A stretch of DNA of 24,473 nt from JAHEFX01 sp964614585 (GTDB lineage: Bacteria > Actinomycetota > Acidimicrobiia > Spongiisociales > JAENVV01). The stretch is from positions 1-24,473 of the forward strand of contig CAZTLW010000021.1 in NCBI GenBank assembly GCA_964614585.1. The letters are read 5' to 3'. Every line of letters starts with the position of its first letter. Positions within the stretch are counted from its first letter, which is position 1. Shown here piece after piece: positions 1 to 7,382 of this stretch. The position numbers and the translations under genes are program-made. The notes under the pieces were generated by a model. That model made no database searches, was not told where the DNA came from, and saw only the letters and a program-made list of their open reading frames with translations.

Positions 1-55
1 GAACTCGCCGGATCTCCTGCTCTTCGTCGCTCTCTGGTACCGCCCCCCTCCCACC
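1..55. repeat. 55-bp direct repeat, copy 1
   Basis: Bases 1-55 are identical to bases 190-244 (period 189). The copy begins at the window edge, so the unit may extend further left. It ends in a C-rich run that could pair with the G-rich run at 161-172. No reading frame with protein-like composition covers it. Confidence 0.9.
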
Positions 56-60
56 TCCGG

Positions 61-138
61 GGTGTCGGATCGCGCGACAAGCCCGACACCGGCCCCGGGT
101 CCCCTGACCGTCTTGGGAGATCCCCCCGCCGGGGGGAT
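61..138. repeat. two GC-rich inverted repeats in a non-coding stretch
   Basis: Bases 61-68 (GGTGTCGG) pair perfectly with 83-90 (CCGACACC) around a 14-nt loop. Bases 120-127 (ATCCCCCC) pair with 131-138 (GGGGGGAT) around a 3-nt loop. Both could form transcript hairpins, but neither is followed by a T run. They lie between the two copies of the 55-bp repeat. I see no gene in 1-401. Confidence 0.6.
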
Positions 139-189
139 GGGACCCACGGAGCGAAGCGGAGTGGGAGGGGGGAGCCGAGTCGCGTCCGA

Positions 190-244
190 GAACTCGCCGG
201 ATCTCCTGCTCTTCGTCGCTCTCTGGTACCGCCCCCCTCCCACC
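190..244. repeat. 55-bp direct repeat, copy 2
   Basis: This is an exact second copy of bases 1-55. Its C-rich end at 232-243 is the reverse complement of GTGGGAGGGGGG at 161-172, so the 161-243 stretch could fold into a large hairpin. From 245 to 401 the only other signal is a weak -10-like TACCGT at 370-375, ahead of the next gene. Confidence 0.9.
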
Positions 245-401
245 GGCCTCCAGCGTCGGCCGGCAACCGACCGACGGTCGGCGCACTTCCCCCCTCCGGG
301 GGGATTTCCCCGTTGGCACTGGTCCTCACCATCCGGGACTCGGGGATACTCCCGCTCCCCTCGATCCGATACCGTGTCGGTCAACCCCGGAGGGAGATCC
401 C

Positions 402-692
402 ATGGACCAGTCCCAGTCCCAGTACCCCGAATCCAGCTCTGCCACCGCCGCCCTCGTCCTCGGCATCGTCGGGCTCGTGCTCTGTGGCGGCATCCTGTCG
501 CCGGTCGCCTGGTACATCGGCGCCCAGGAGGAGCGGGCCATCGCCGAGGGCCGTCGCGACCCGTCGGGCCTCCAGACCGCCAAGGCGGGGAAGGTGCTCG
601 GCATCATCGGCACCGTCCTCGTGGCGCTCGGCATCCTCTTCTTCGTCGGCTTCCTGATCCTCGGCGTCGTCGGGACCGCACTCAGCAACTGA
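402..692 (+). CDS. small two-helix membrane protein, DUF4190-like
   Basis: This 96-residue protein has a short polar N-terminus rich in Ser and Gln, a hydrophobic segment at about residues 13-40, a charged cytoplasmic-type loop (EERAIAEGRRDP), and a second hydrophobic segment at about 65-90. The Gly-rich helices around one charged loop are the pattern of DUF4190 proteins of actinobacteria, which are integral membrane proteins of unknown function. The start is supported by a GGAGGGA ribosome-binding site at 389-395, six bases before the ATG. The stop codon overlaps the next start (TGATG), so the two genes are probably translated together. The family call rests on layout and composition only. 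Confidence 0.75.
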   Translation: MDQSQSQYPESSSATAALVLGIVGLVLCGGILSPVAWYIGAQEERAIAEGRRDPSGLQTAKAGKVLGIIGTVLVALGILFFVGFLILGVVGTALSN

Positions 693-1051
693 TGACCGCC
701 CGGCTCGCCCTCCGCTCGGCCGGCTTGCTGGCCGTCGGCGCCGTCGTCGCCGGATCGCTCTCCGACGGCCTCTGCCTGTTCCGGGCCTGCACCGGGCTCG
801 CCTGCCCCGGCTGTGGGATGACCCGGGCGGCGGGGCGGCTGGTCGGCGGTGACGTGGCGGGCTCACTGGTCATGCACCCGCTGCTGCTGCCCCTGCTGGC
901 GGTGGCCGGGATCTGGGGCGTCGAGTGGGCGGTGCGACGACGAACCGGGGGTCGCCCGGTCGTCGGCCCCCGGCTCGGCATCGCCCTCGCGGTGGCGATC
1001 CCCGTGGTCTGGCTCCTGCGCCTCGGGCTCGGCCTGCTCCCGCCGGTCTGA
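692..1051 (+). CDS. DUF2752 family membrane protein
   Basis: The 119-residue protein carries CPGCGMTR at residues 38-45 followed by an HP pair at 62-63, the hallmark of DUF2752 proteins. These are small membrane proteins of unknown function found in actinobacteria and other phyla. Hydrophobic segments lie at about residues 8-25, 60-80 and 96-116. The ATG overlaps the stop of the upstream DUF4190-like gene, and this overlap fixes the start. A much longer reading frame in the same phase begins at 62, but its upstream part is Arg/Pro-rich non-coding translation. The gene ends just before a strong hairpin that separates it from a convergent gene. Confidence 0.85.
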   Translation: MTARLALRSAGLLAVGAVVAGSLSDGLCLFRACTGLACPGCGMTRAAGRLVGGDVAGSLVMHPLLLPLLAVAGIWGVEWAVRRRTGGRPVVGPRLGIALAVAIPVVWLLRLGLGLLPPV

Positions 1052-1073
1052 ATCGCCGGGCCCCCCTGAATCA

Positions 1074-1106
1074 CCGAGCCCCCGGTGGGGGGAACCGGGG
1101 GCTCGG
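1074..1106. terminator. hairpin between convergent genes
   Basis: A perfect 13-bp stem (CCGAGCCCCCGGT at 1074-1086 with its complement at 1094-1106) encloses a 7-nt loop. It sits in the 77-bp gap between the rightward DUF2752 gene and the leftward DUF5684 gene, so it could terminate both transcripts. No T run follows on either strand, as is common for hairpin terminators in high-GC actinobacteria. Confidence 0.75.
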
Positions 1107-1128
1107 GGCTGCGGTGACCGTGGAGACG

Positions 1129-1500
1129 TCAGGCGGGCTGGCGGTACTGGGAGTCCCCGTACCCGAGGATCATCCAGAAGATCATCGGGAGGAAGATCAG
1201 ACCGAGGGTGAACCCGACACCGTGGCCGAATGCCCCCGAGATGGCATGGAGGGCGATGATGATCACGACGACGTTCACGAAGGGGATGAAGGCGAGGAAC
1301 AGCCACCATCCGGGGCGGCCGGCGATCTCGAACATGACCCAGATGTTGTAGAGGGGGATGAGGGCTGCCCAGCCGGGTTTGCCGGCCTTCTCGAAGACCC
1401 GCCACATGCCGATGAGCACGAAGACGACCACGGCGATGTAGATCAACCAGGCGACGATGCCGACGCCGTCGGCGTCCTGTTGGGCGAGTGAGATCAGCAT
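1129..1500 (-). CDS. DUF5684 family membrane protein
   Basis: This 123-residue protein is mostly hydrophobic, with about four membrane segments. The middle part carries GKPGWAALIPLYNIW and GRPGWW, followed by a hydrophobic stretch with FIPFVNVV, then FGHGVGFTLGLIFLP and LGYGDSQY near the end. This is the signature pattern of DUF5684, often found near or fused to signal peptidase-like proteins, with unknown function. An upstream in-frame ATG at 1542 would add a Pro-rich tail. I prefer the ATG at 1500 because a TAGGCT -10-like box lies eight bases before it, matching the leaderless layout of other genes here. No ribosome-binding site is seen. Confidence 0.8.
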   Translation of the reverse strand: MLISLAQQDADGVGIVAWLIYIAVVVFVLIGMWRVFEKAGKPGWAALIPLYNIWVMFEIAGRPGWWLFLAFIPFVNVVVIIIALHAISGAFGHGVGFTLGLIFLPMIFWMILGYGDSQYRQPA

Positions 1501-1508
1501 GGATGGTG

Positions 1509-1514
1509 AGCCTA
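1509..1514 (-). promoter_or_regulatory. -10 box of a probable leaderless promoter
   Basis: On the minus strand TAGGCT lies eight bases before the ATG at 1500. With this spacing transcription would start at or next to the start codon. The same TANNNT-type layout recurs ahead of the genes starting at 5431, 6675 and 10048. Confidence 0.5.
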
Positions 1515-1542
1515 CGGGCGGCCCCACACCGACCGGTGGCAA

Positions 1543-3003
1543 TCAGGGCAACGGCGGCAGCTCGCCGTAGAGCCACGCATCGAACAGGTCGTCGAGCTCC
1601 GACCCGGCAACCTCCTCGGCGAGGGCGATGAAGTCGGCCGTGGTGGCATTGGCGTGGGCGTACCGGTCGGTCCAGGCCGCGAGGGTGGCGAAGAAGGCCT
1701 CGTCGCCGACCTCGGCCCGGAGGGCGTGGAGGGTGAGGGCTCCTCGGTCGTAGACGATGCGGTTGAACAGCTCGTTGGCGGGCGGTTCGCCGGGACCGAA
1801 CCCGGCATCCGACGCCGCGGTGCGCGCATGGCCCTCGGTGACCGAATCGGCGAGGGGGCGAGCGCCGACGTGGTCGACCCACAGCCACTCGGCGTAGGTG
1901 GCGAACCCCTCGTTGAGCCAGATGTCGGACCAGTCGGCGAGGCTGACCGAGTTCCCCACCCACTGGTGGGCGATCTCGTGGGCGACCACGAACCCGCGGA
2001 CGGCATTGGGGGCGTAGGTGGGCAGGGTCTGGGTCTCGAGGGCTCCCCAGAAGGCCTGGTCGACGACCAGCGCCCCGACCGCGTCGAACGGATACGGGCC
2101 GAACAGCTCCTCGAAGAACGCCACCATCTCGACCTGGGAAGCCAACAGCTCCTCGTCGATCGGCAGGCCCACGGTCACGTAGTTGCGCACCTCGTAGCTC
2201 GGCCCGTCCCAGGACGACTCGACGAAACGGTCCACGGCGAGGGGCACGAGGTAGGAGGCGACCGGGTGGGCGTGGCGGGACGTCCGCCGCACGACCCCCT
2301 CGGGCGCGGGCTCCTCGGACACGAGGCCGCCGGCCGTGGGGATGAAGCCCTCGGGGGCGGTGATCGTCACCTCGTACGTCGCCTTGTCGGACGGGTGGTC
2401 GTTGGCCGGCCGCCAGGTCGTCGCCCCGGTCGGCTCGCCCACCGCGAACAGCCCGCTCTCGGTGAGCCCGATGCCCCCCCGACCCGGCAGCGAGGCCGGG
2501 AACGGCGGCACCGTGGCCGAGTAGGTGATCGCCACGTCGACGGGCTCTCCCGGAACCAACACCGGGTCGGGGTCGATGCGGAGTTGGCTGCCCGGCTCGA
2601 ACGGCGCCGCCTCGCCGTCGACCGTGATCGCCGACACGTCGAGGTCGCCGGCGTCCACCACGAACGAGTCGAGGGCCACGAGGGGGTCGAGGGTGAGCAC
2701 CGCCACGCCCTCGAGTGGGTCGCCGTCGAAGACGGGGCGGACGTCGAGGTCGAGGTCGACGTGGAGCACGTCGTAGCCCTCGTTGCCGAGCAGCGGGAAG
2801 AGCGAGTCGCCGAGGCCCGGTCCCGCGTCGATGCCGACGGGCGGGGGCGCGGTGGTCGTGGTGGTCGGGTCGACGGGCGCGGTGGTCGTCGTGGCGTCAT
2901 CCGGCGCCGCGGTCGCCTCGGTGGCCGTCGGGGACCCTGCCGGTGAACAGGCGGCCAGGACGAGGACCAGGACGAGGACGAGATGGCGGGCGGTGGTGGT
3001 GAT
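1543..3003 (-). CDS. M1 family zinc metallopeptidase, predicted lipoprotein with ATC start
   Basis: This is a secreted, lipid-anchored aminopeptidase of the M1 (gluzincin) family. Numbered from an ATC start at 3003, the protein has 486 residues. A lipoprotein signal with alternating Leu/Val ends in LAAC (Cys19), followed by a Thr/Pro/Ala-rich tether to about residue 60. The M1 N-terminal domain begins at LGNEGYDV. The zinc site is HEIAHQW (H342, E343, H346) with E365 in WLNEGFATY, the expected HEXXH-X18-E. GALETQT stands in for the GAMEN exopeptidase motif. The first canonical start (GTG, 2769) would cut off the signal peptide and the conserved LGNxGYDV segment. No ATG, GTG or TTG exists in the open frame upstream of it, so ATC one base after the ldhA stop is the best start. 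Function is confident, start is inference. Confidence 0.85.
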   Translation of the reverse strand: MTTTARHLVLVLVLVLAACSPAGSPTATEATAAPDDATTTTAPVDPTTTTTAPPPVGIDAGPGLGDSLFPLLGNEGYDVLHVDLDLDVRPVFDGDPLEGVAVLTLDPLVALDSFVVDAGDLDVSAITVDGEAAPFEPGSQLRIDPDPVLVPGEPVDVAITYSATVPPFPASLPGRGGIGLTESGLFAVGEPTGATTWRPANDHPSDKATYEVTITAPEGFIPTAGGLVSEEPAPEGVVRRTSRHAHPVASYLVPLAVDRFVESSWDGPSYEVRNYVTVGLPIDEELLASQVEMVAFFEELFGPYPFDAVGALVVDQAFWGALETQTLPTYAPNAVRGFVVAHEIAHQWVGNSVSLADWSDIWLNEGFATYAEWLWVDHVGARPLADSVTEGHARTAASDAGFGPGEPPANELFNRIVYDRGALTLHALRAEVGDEAFFATLAAWTDRYAHANATTADFIALAEEVAGSELDDLFDAWLYGELPPLP

Positions 3004-3004
3004 C

Positions 3005-3994
3005 TCAGGATCCGTGGGGGGACACCAGATGGACGCTATCGGCGCCGGTCTCGAACCCGGTGAGGTTCTCGATCGTGGTGCGGGCGATGTTCTCGACCGC
3101 CTCCTCGGTGAAGAACGCCTGGTGGCTGGTGACGATCACGTTGGGGAACGTCAGCAGCCGGCTCAGGACGTCGTCCTGGATGACCTCGCCCGAGAGGTCC
3201 TCGAAGAAGAGGTCGCCCTCCTCCTCGTACACGTCGAGGGCGACCCCGCCCAGCCGCTCGGCCTTGAGCGCCTCCACGACCGCGGCGGCGTTGACGAGCG
3301 CCCCTCGGGAGGTGTTGATGAGGATCGCCGTCGACTTCATCTGGGCCAACGCCCCGGGTCCGATGATGTGGCGGGTGTCGGGCGTCAGCGGCGTGTGGAG
3401 CGAGATGATGTCCGACCGGCGGCACAGTTCGTCGAGACCCACGTAGGTGCCGCAGAAGTCCTCGGACGGGTACGGGTCGTGGCCGAGGACCTCGCAGCCG
3501 AACCCGCCCATGATCTGGGCGAACACCCGGCCGATCGTGCCGGTGCCGATGACGCCGACGGTCTTGTCCACGAGGTCGAAGCCCATGAGCCCGTCGATCG
3601 AGAAGTTGCCATCCCGGACCCGGTTCCACGCCCGGTGGGTCTTGCGGTTGAGGGTCAGGAGCAGGGCGACGGCGTGCTCGGCGACCGCATGCGGCGAGTA
3701 GGCGGGCACCCGGGCCACCGGCAGGCCGACCTCGGCGGCGGCGTCGAGGTCGACGTGGTTGAAGCCCGCCGAGCGAAGGGCGATGAACCGGACCCCCACG
3801 TCGGCGAGGCGCCGGATCACGGGAGCGGAGACATCGTCGTTGACGAAGGGGCAGATGGCGTCGAAGCCCTCGGCCAGCACGGCCGTGCTCTCGGTGAGCC
3901 GAGCCTCGAGGAAGCGCAGGTCATGGCGCCCGGCATTGGCCGCGCTCAGGGAGCGCTCGTCGTACCGCTTGGTCGAGAACACCGCCACTCGCAT
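3005..3994 (-). CDS. ldhA: D-lactate dehydrogenase, LdhA type
   Basis: A cytoplasmic NAD-dependent D-2-hydroxyacid dehydrogenase that would reduce pyruvate to D-lactate. At 329 residues it equals the length of E. coli LdhA and tracks it closely (opening VAVFSTKRYDERSL, then FVNDD, ALRSAGFNHVDLDAA, RVPAYSPHAVAEHA). The Rossmann motif G150-x-G-x-x-G155 and the catalytic triad R230 (NTSRGAL), E259 (YEEEGD) and H291 (SHQAF) are intact, and DLFFEDLSGEVIQDD is typical of this subfamily. Its ATG directly follows the stop of the CCA-enzyme gene (TGAATG), with a GGAGGAG ribosome-binding site inside that gene. It is probably co-transcribed with cca and the M1 lipoprotein. It is not part of the usual actinobacterial origin block. 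Confidence 0.92.
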   Translation of the reverse strand: MRVAVFSTKRYDERSLSAANAGRHDLRFLEARLTESTAVLAEGFDAICPFVNDDVSAPVIRRLADVGVRFIALRSAGFNHVDLDAAAEVGLPVARVPAYSPHAVAEHAVALLLTLNRKTHRAWNRVRDGNFSIDGLMGFDLVDKTVGVIGTGTIGRVFAQIMGGFGCEVLGHDPYPSEDFCGTYVGLDELCRRSDIISLHTPLTPDTRHIIGPGALAQMKSTAILINTSRGALVNAAAVVEALKAERLGGVALDVYEEEGDLFFEDLSGEVIQDDVLSRLLTFPNVIVTSHQAFFTEEAVENIARTTIENLTGFETGADSVHLVSPHGS

Positions 3995-5431
3995 TCAGGT
4001 CTCCTCCCGGTCCTTGGTGCTCTCGGGACGGTAGGCGGGATCGGGGACGACGAGCCCGGCTTGCTCGGCCCACTCGGCCACGATCCGGTAGGCCTCGTCC
4101 TCGTCGTAGGGGCCGTGTTCGATGCGGTGCTCGGTGAGCATCTCCATGATCTCGCCGACCCGGGGGCCGGGCGGGAGGTCGAGATAGGCCATCACCTGGG
4201 TGCCGTCGATGGGGGGCCGGAGACCGGCCAGCTCCTCGGCGGCGGCGAGTTCGTCGATCCGGCGCTCCAACTCGTCGATGCGGCGCTGGATGGCCGCGGC
4301 GCGGCGCCGATTGCGGGTCGTCACGTCGCACCGGACCAGTTCGTTGAGATCGTCGAGCAACGGTCCGGCGTCGCGCACGTACCGACGGACGGCCGAGTCG
4401 GTCCAGCCCTGGGCGAACGTGTGGGGCCGCATGTGGAGGAACACGAGCCGGCTCACGTCGGCGACCAGGTCCTTGGGATAGCGCAGTGCCTTGAGCCGGG
4501 CCCTGGCCATGCGGGCCCCCACGACCTCGTGGTGGTGGAAGGTCACCCCGCCCCCGGGCTCGAACTCCCGGGTGTCCGGCTTGCCGATGTCGTGGAGCAG
4601 GGCGGCGAGGCGCAGCCGGAGGTTGTCGGGGCTGGTCTTGGCCGTCACGGCGATCGAGTGGGCGAGCACGTCCTTGTGGTGGTGGATCGGGTCCTGCTCC
4701 ATCGCCATCGCCGGCAGCTCGGGCAGGAAGTGGTCGGCGAGCCCGGTGCCCACCAGGCCCTCGAGGGCGACGGTGACGTGGTCGCCCATCACGAGCTTGT
4801 CGAACTCGTCCCGGATGCGCTCCGCCGACACGATCCGGAGGCGGTCGGCCATCTCGACGACGGCCGCCAGGGTCTCGGCGGTGGGCTCGAAGCCGAGTTG
4901 GGAGACGAAGCGGAAGAGCCGGAGCATCCGCAGCGGGTCGTCGGAGAACGAGACCTCGGGCCCGATCGGGGTGCGGAGCACCCCGGCGGCGAGGTCGGGG
5001 AGGCCGCCGAAGGGGTCGATCGGCTCGGGGTCGAGCACGCGCAGGGCGATGGCATTGACGGTGAAGTCGCGCCGGGAGAGGTCCTCGGTGATGTCGTCGG
5101 AGAACGACACGTGCGGCTTGCGGCTGTCGTCGCGGTAGAGCTCCGATCGGAACGTGGTGATCTCGAGTCGCTCGTCGTCGAGGGCGACGCCGATCGTCCC
5201 GAAGGCCTCCCCGACCGTGTAGGTGGAGCCGAGTCCCGCCACGATCTCCTTGATGCGGTCCGGTCGGGCCTCGGTCGTGAAGTCGAGGTCGGGGGCGCGG
5301 CGATCCAACAGGGCGTCGCGGACGCTGCCCCCGACCAGGTAGAGGTCGTGGCCGGCGTCGGCGAAGCGCTCGGCCAGTCGCCGGGCCGTCGTCCCGTCAC
5401 CGATGACACCGCGAAGTCGCTCGGGGATCAC
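3995..5431 (-). CDS. cca: CCA-adding tRNA nucleotidyltransferase
   Basis: This enzyme adds or repairs the 3'-CCA end of tRNAs from CTP and ATP without a template. The 478-residue protein is of the bacterial class II, polymerase-beta-like type. It shows GGSVRDALLD at about residues 34-43, the metal-binding D48-L-D50, the RRDFTVNA motif at 120-127, a head domain with DPLRMLRLFRF, and a C-terminal HD domain (LLHDIGKP, H280-D281). Fusion to an HD domain and this length are usual in actinobacteria, where the gene (pcnA) lies at this place in the origin block. The GTG start at 5431 is preceded by a TAGCCT box seven bases upstream, so the message may be leaderless. The stop abuts the ldhA start. Confidence 0.95.
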   Translation of the reverse strand: MIPERLRGVIGDGTTARRLAERFADAGHDLYLVGGSVRDALLDRRAPDLDFTTEARPDRIKEIVAGLGSTYTVGEAFGTIGVALDDERLEITTFRSELYRDDSRKPHVSFSDDITEDLSRRDFTVNAIALRVLDPEPIDPFGGLPDLAAGVLRTPIGPEVSFSDDPLRMLRLFRFVSQLGFEPTAETLAAVVEMADRLRIVSAERIRDEFDKLVMGDHVTVALEGLVGTGLADHFLPELPAMAMEQDPIHHHKDVLAHSIAVTAKTSPDNLRLRLAALLHDIGKPDTREFEPGGGVTFHHHEVVGARMARARLKALRYPKDLVADVSRLVFLHMRPHTFAQGWTDSAVRRYVRDAGPLLDDLNELVRCDVTTRNRRRAAAIQRRIDELERRIDELAAAEELAGLRPPIDGTQVMAYLDLPPGPRVGEIMEMLTEHRIEHGPYDEDEAYRIVAEWAEQAGLVVPDPAYRPESTKDREET

Positions 5432-5438
5432 GGGCGGC

Positions 5439-5444
5439 AGGCTA
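5439..5444 (-). promoter_or_regulatory. -10 box of a probable leaderless promoter for cca
   Basis: On the minus strand TAGCCT is followed by seven bases and then the GTG start of cca. The identical hexamer and spacing occur ahead of the GNAT gene at 6675. No ribosome-binding site lies between box and start. The rest of the 107-bp gap to the divergent pilT gene has no clear signal apart from GGAGG at 5524-5528 for pilT. Confidence 0.55.
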
Positions 5445-5538
5445 GGGAGGGTTCCGAGGTTCCGCTCGCTGCTCCTAAAGCCGGGGGCCGGACCGACCGA
5501 TTCCTCCTTCGATCATCGCTCATTGGAGGCGCAGGCTC

Positions 5539-6618
5539 ATGGCCGTCCCCCTCGACGACTTGTTGAAGAAGATGATGGAGGTCCAGGCATCGGACCTCCA
5601 CCTCAAGGTCGGGTCCCCGCCGGTCATGCGCGTGGACGGCGAGCTCCACCACACGACCCTCCCCACGCTGACGCCCGCCGACACCGAGGCCTACGCCCAG
5701 GCGATCTTCACCCAGCGGGCCGCGGTCGAGTTCCGCAACACCGGTGAGGCCGACTTCGCCTACGGCAAGGCATCGCTCGGCCGCTTCCGGGTCAACGCCT
5801 ACCGCCAGCGGGGATCGGTGAGCCTCGTGCTCCGGCGGGTCCTGCCGGTCACCTTCACGTTCGACGAACTCGCCCTCCCGCCCATCCTCGAGCGCCTCTC
5901 CCACGAGCCCCGCGGCCTCGTGCTCGTCACCGGCCCGACGGGCTCGGGCAAGACCACCACGCTCGCGTCGATGCTCGACTACATGAACGCCCAGCGGCGC
6001 CTGAACATCATCACGATCGAGGACCCGATCGAGGTGCTCCACCGGGACAAGAACTCGATCGTCTCCCAACGCGAGATCGGGATGGACACGATCGATTTCA
6101 ACGAGGCGATCCGGCGAGCACTGCGCCAGGACCCCGACGTCCTGCTCATCGGCGAGATGCGCGACCCCGAGACCATGCGAGCCGCGATGCGCGCCGCCGA
6201 GACCGGCCACCTCGTGCTCTCGACGATGCACACCATCGACGCACCGGAGACGGTGAACCGCATCCTCGACATGTTCCCGCCCCACCAGGAGCGCCAGATC
6301 CGGATGATGCTCGCCGCCACGCTGCGAGCCGTCATCTCCCAGCGCCTCCTCGAGCGGATCGACGGTGGCCGGGTCGTGGCCGCCGAGGTGCTCATCAACA
6401 ACGGCCGGATCTTCGACCGCATCGTCGACCCCGAGCAGTCGATGAACCTCCTCGAGGTCATGGCCGAGTCGGAGTTCTACGGCATGCAGACCTTCGACCA
6501 GGCGATCCTCAAGTTGTTCGAAGCGGGCCAGATCACCTTCCAGACGGCGCTGGCGGCCGCGACCAGCCCCCACGACCTGCGGGTCAAGGCCGAGCAGAAG
6601 GGCCTCCTCGCCGTCTGA
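5539..6618 (+). CDS. pilT: PilT-type retraction ATPase
   Basis: A hexameric secretion-type ATPase of the PilT family, which powers retraction of type IV pili at the inner face of the membrane. The 359-residue length is typical. An N-terminal PAS-like part (ASDLHLKVGSPP, R31-DG) leads into the ATPase core: Walker A GPTGSGKT at 132-139, Asp box ITIEDPIE at 158-165, Walker B DVLLIGE at 200-206 and His box STMHT around H231. The C-terminal AIxNLIREGK element of PilT is diverged here (AILKLFEAGQI). GGAGG at 5524-5528 serves as ribosome-binding site. No other pilus gene lies in the window, and PilT is not part of the mycobacterial version of this block. PilB or a Tad ATPase is less likely because the protein is short and lacks their N-terminal extensions. 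Confidence 0.92.
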   Translation: MAVPLDDLLKKMMEVQASDLHLKVGSPPVMRVDGELHHTTLPTLTPADTEAYAQAIFTQRAAVEFRNTGEADFAYGKASLGRFRVNAYRQRGSVSLVLRRVLPVTFTFDELALPPILERLSHEPRGLVLVTGPTGSGKTTTLASMLDYMNAQRRLNIITIEDPIEVLHRDKNSIVSQREIGMDTIDFNEAIRRALRQDPDVLLIGEMRDPETMRAAMRAAETGHLVLSTMHTIDAPETVNRILDMFPPHQERQIRMMLAATLRAVISQRLLERIDGGRVVAAEVLINNGRIFDRIVDPEQSMNLLEVMAESEFYGMQTFDQAILKLFEAGQITFQTALAAATSPHDLRVKAEQKGLLAV

Positions 6619-6624
6619 GCCGGG

Positions 6625-6643
6625 GCCGAGCCTCTGGCTCGGC
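6625..6643 (+). terminator. hairpin after pilT
   Basis: GCCGAGCC at 6625-6632 and GGCTCGGC at 6636-6643 form a perfect 8-bp stem with a 3-nt loop, seven bases after the pilT stop. The only T-rich trace after it is ATTC, so termination would rest mainly on the stem. Confidence 0.7.
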
Positions 6644-6661
6644 ATTCACCAGAGCCGCCCG

Positions 6662-6667
6662 TAGCCT
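6662..6667 (+). promoter_or_regulatory. -10 box of a probable leaderless promoter
   Basis: TAGCCT is followed by seven bases and then the ATG of the GNAT gene at 6675. The box and spacing are identical to those ahead of cca. It lies just after the pilT terminator hairpin, consistent with a new transcription unit for the GNAT-pseudokinase-sigma-anti-sigma chain. Confidence 0.55.
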
Positions 6668-6674
6668 CACCCCC

Positions 6675-7382
6675 ATGCGAGTGAAGGGCGATTGGCCGGG
6701 CGAGGTCGGGCTCCGGTCCGGCTGGGGTCGGGCCACCGCCCGACCCTGGAACGAGACCTCGGACGACGCCGCCCTCCGCCTCGTGCGCGGGTCGGCCGCC
6801 TTCCTCGCCGAGTGCGCCGTCTGGCTGTGTGACGCCGGGGCCACCCGGGTCCTCACGCCACCACTCGACGTCTCCTCCCAACGGGTGTGGCTGGCCGCCG
6901 GGTTCGCGCCTGCCATCGAACTCGACGTGTTCGTCCGCGACCTCCTCCAGCCGGTGCCAGAGCCCACCCGGGAGGTCGTCGTCGGGGACGCCGACGACTG
7001 GCAGGCGGCGATCGCCGTCGACGACGCAGCCTTCGACGAGGACTGGCGGATGGGACCCCTCGGGCTGGCCGAGGCCCGTCGATCGACCCCTCGCTCGGTG
7101 TTCCTCGCCACCCATGACACCGACCGGCTCACGGGGTTCGTCATCGTCGGCGCCGCCGTGAGCACCGGCTACCTGCAACGACTCGCCGTCGACCCCGCCG
7201 ACCGGGGCCGGGGATTCGGCCGCGACCTCGTTCGGGCCGCCTGTCGGTGGGCGGCCGGTCAGGGGGCGACGCGGATCATCCTCAACACCCAACCCGACAA
7301 CGCCGCGGCTGCCGCCCTCTATCGCTCGGAGGGGTTCACCGTCTCGAGGGGATCGCTGACCGTGCTCGCGCGGGCCTGCTGA
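6675..7382 (+). CDS. GNAT family acetyltransferase with a second, partial GNAT half
   Basis: A 235-residue GNAT-fold protein, so an acetyl-CoA-dependent N-acyltransferase is expected. The substrate is unknown. The C-terminal domain (about residues 98-235) is complete, with LAVDPADRGRGFGRDLV as the acetyl-CoA loop and QPDNAAAAALYRSEGF at the end. The N-terminal part (about 30-95) resembles only the second half of a GNAT domain: AVWLCDAGATRVL then SSQRVWLAAGFAP parallels CRWAAGQGATRII then AAAALYRSEGF. It lacks its own acetyl-CoA loop. This recalls tandem-GNAT enzymes such as mycothiol synthase, but I cannot claim that activity. Its TGA overlaps the next ATG (TGATG). Confidence 0.8.
   Translation: MRVKGDWPGEVGLRSGWGRATARPWNETSDDAALRLVRGSAAFLAECAVWLCDAGATRVLTPPLDVSSQRVWLAAGFAPAIELDVFVRDLLQPVPEPTREVVVGDADDWQAAIAVDDAAFDEDWRMGPLGLAEARRSTPRSVFLATHDTDRLTGFVIVGAAVSTGYLQRLAVDPADRGRGFGRDLVRAACRWAAGQGATRIILNTQPDNAAAAALYRSEGFTVSRGSLTVLARAC

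Noticed and set aside
62..691. In-frame upstream extension of the DUF2752 gene
   Set aside because: The extension crosses the repeats and the DUF4190-like gene in another frame and is Arg/Pro-rich noise. The TGATG overlap at 692 is the natural start.
2783..5566. Very long open frame on the plus strand (927 codons)
   Set aside because: It is antisense to the M1 peptidase, ldhA and cca genes, which have clear motifs. Its translation is low-complexity Gly/Val/Glu/Asp/Arg of the kind made by GC-rich antisense reading.
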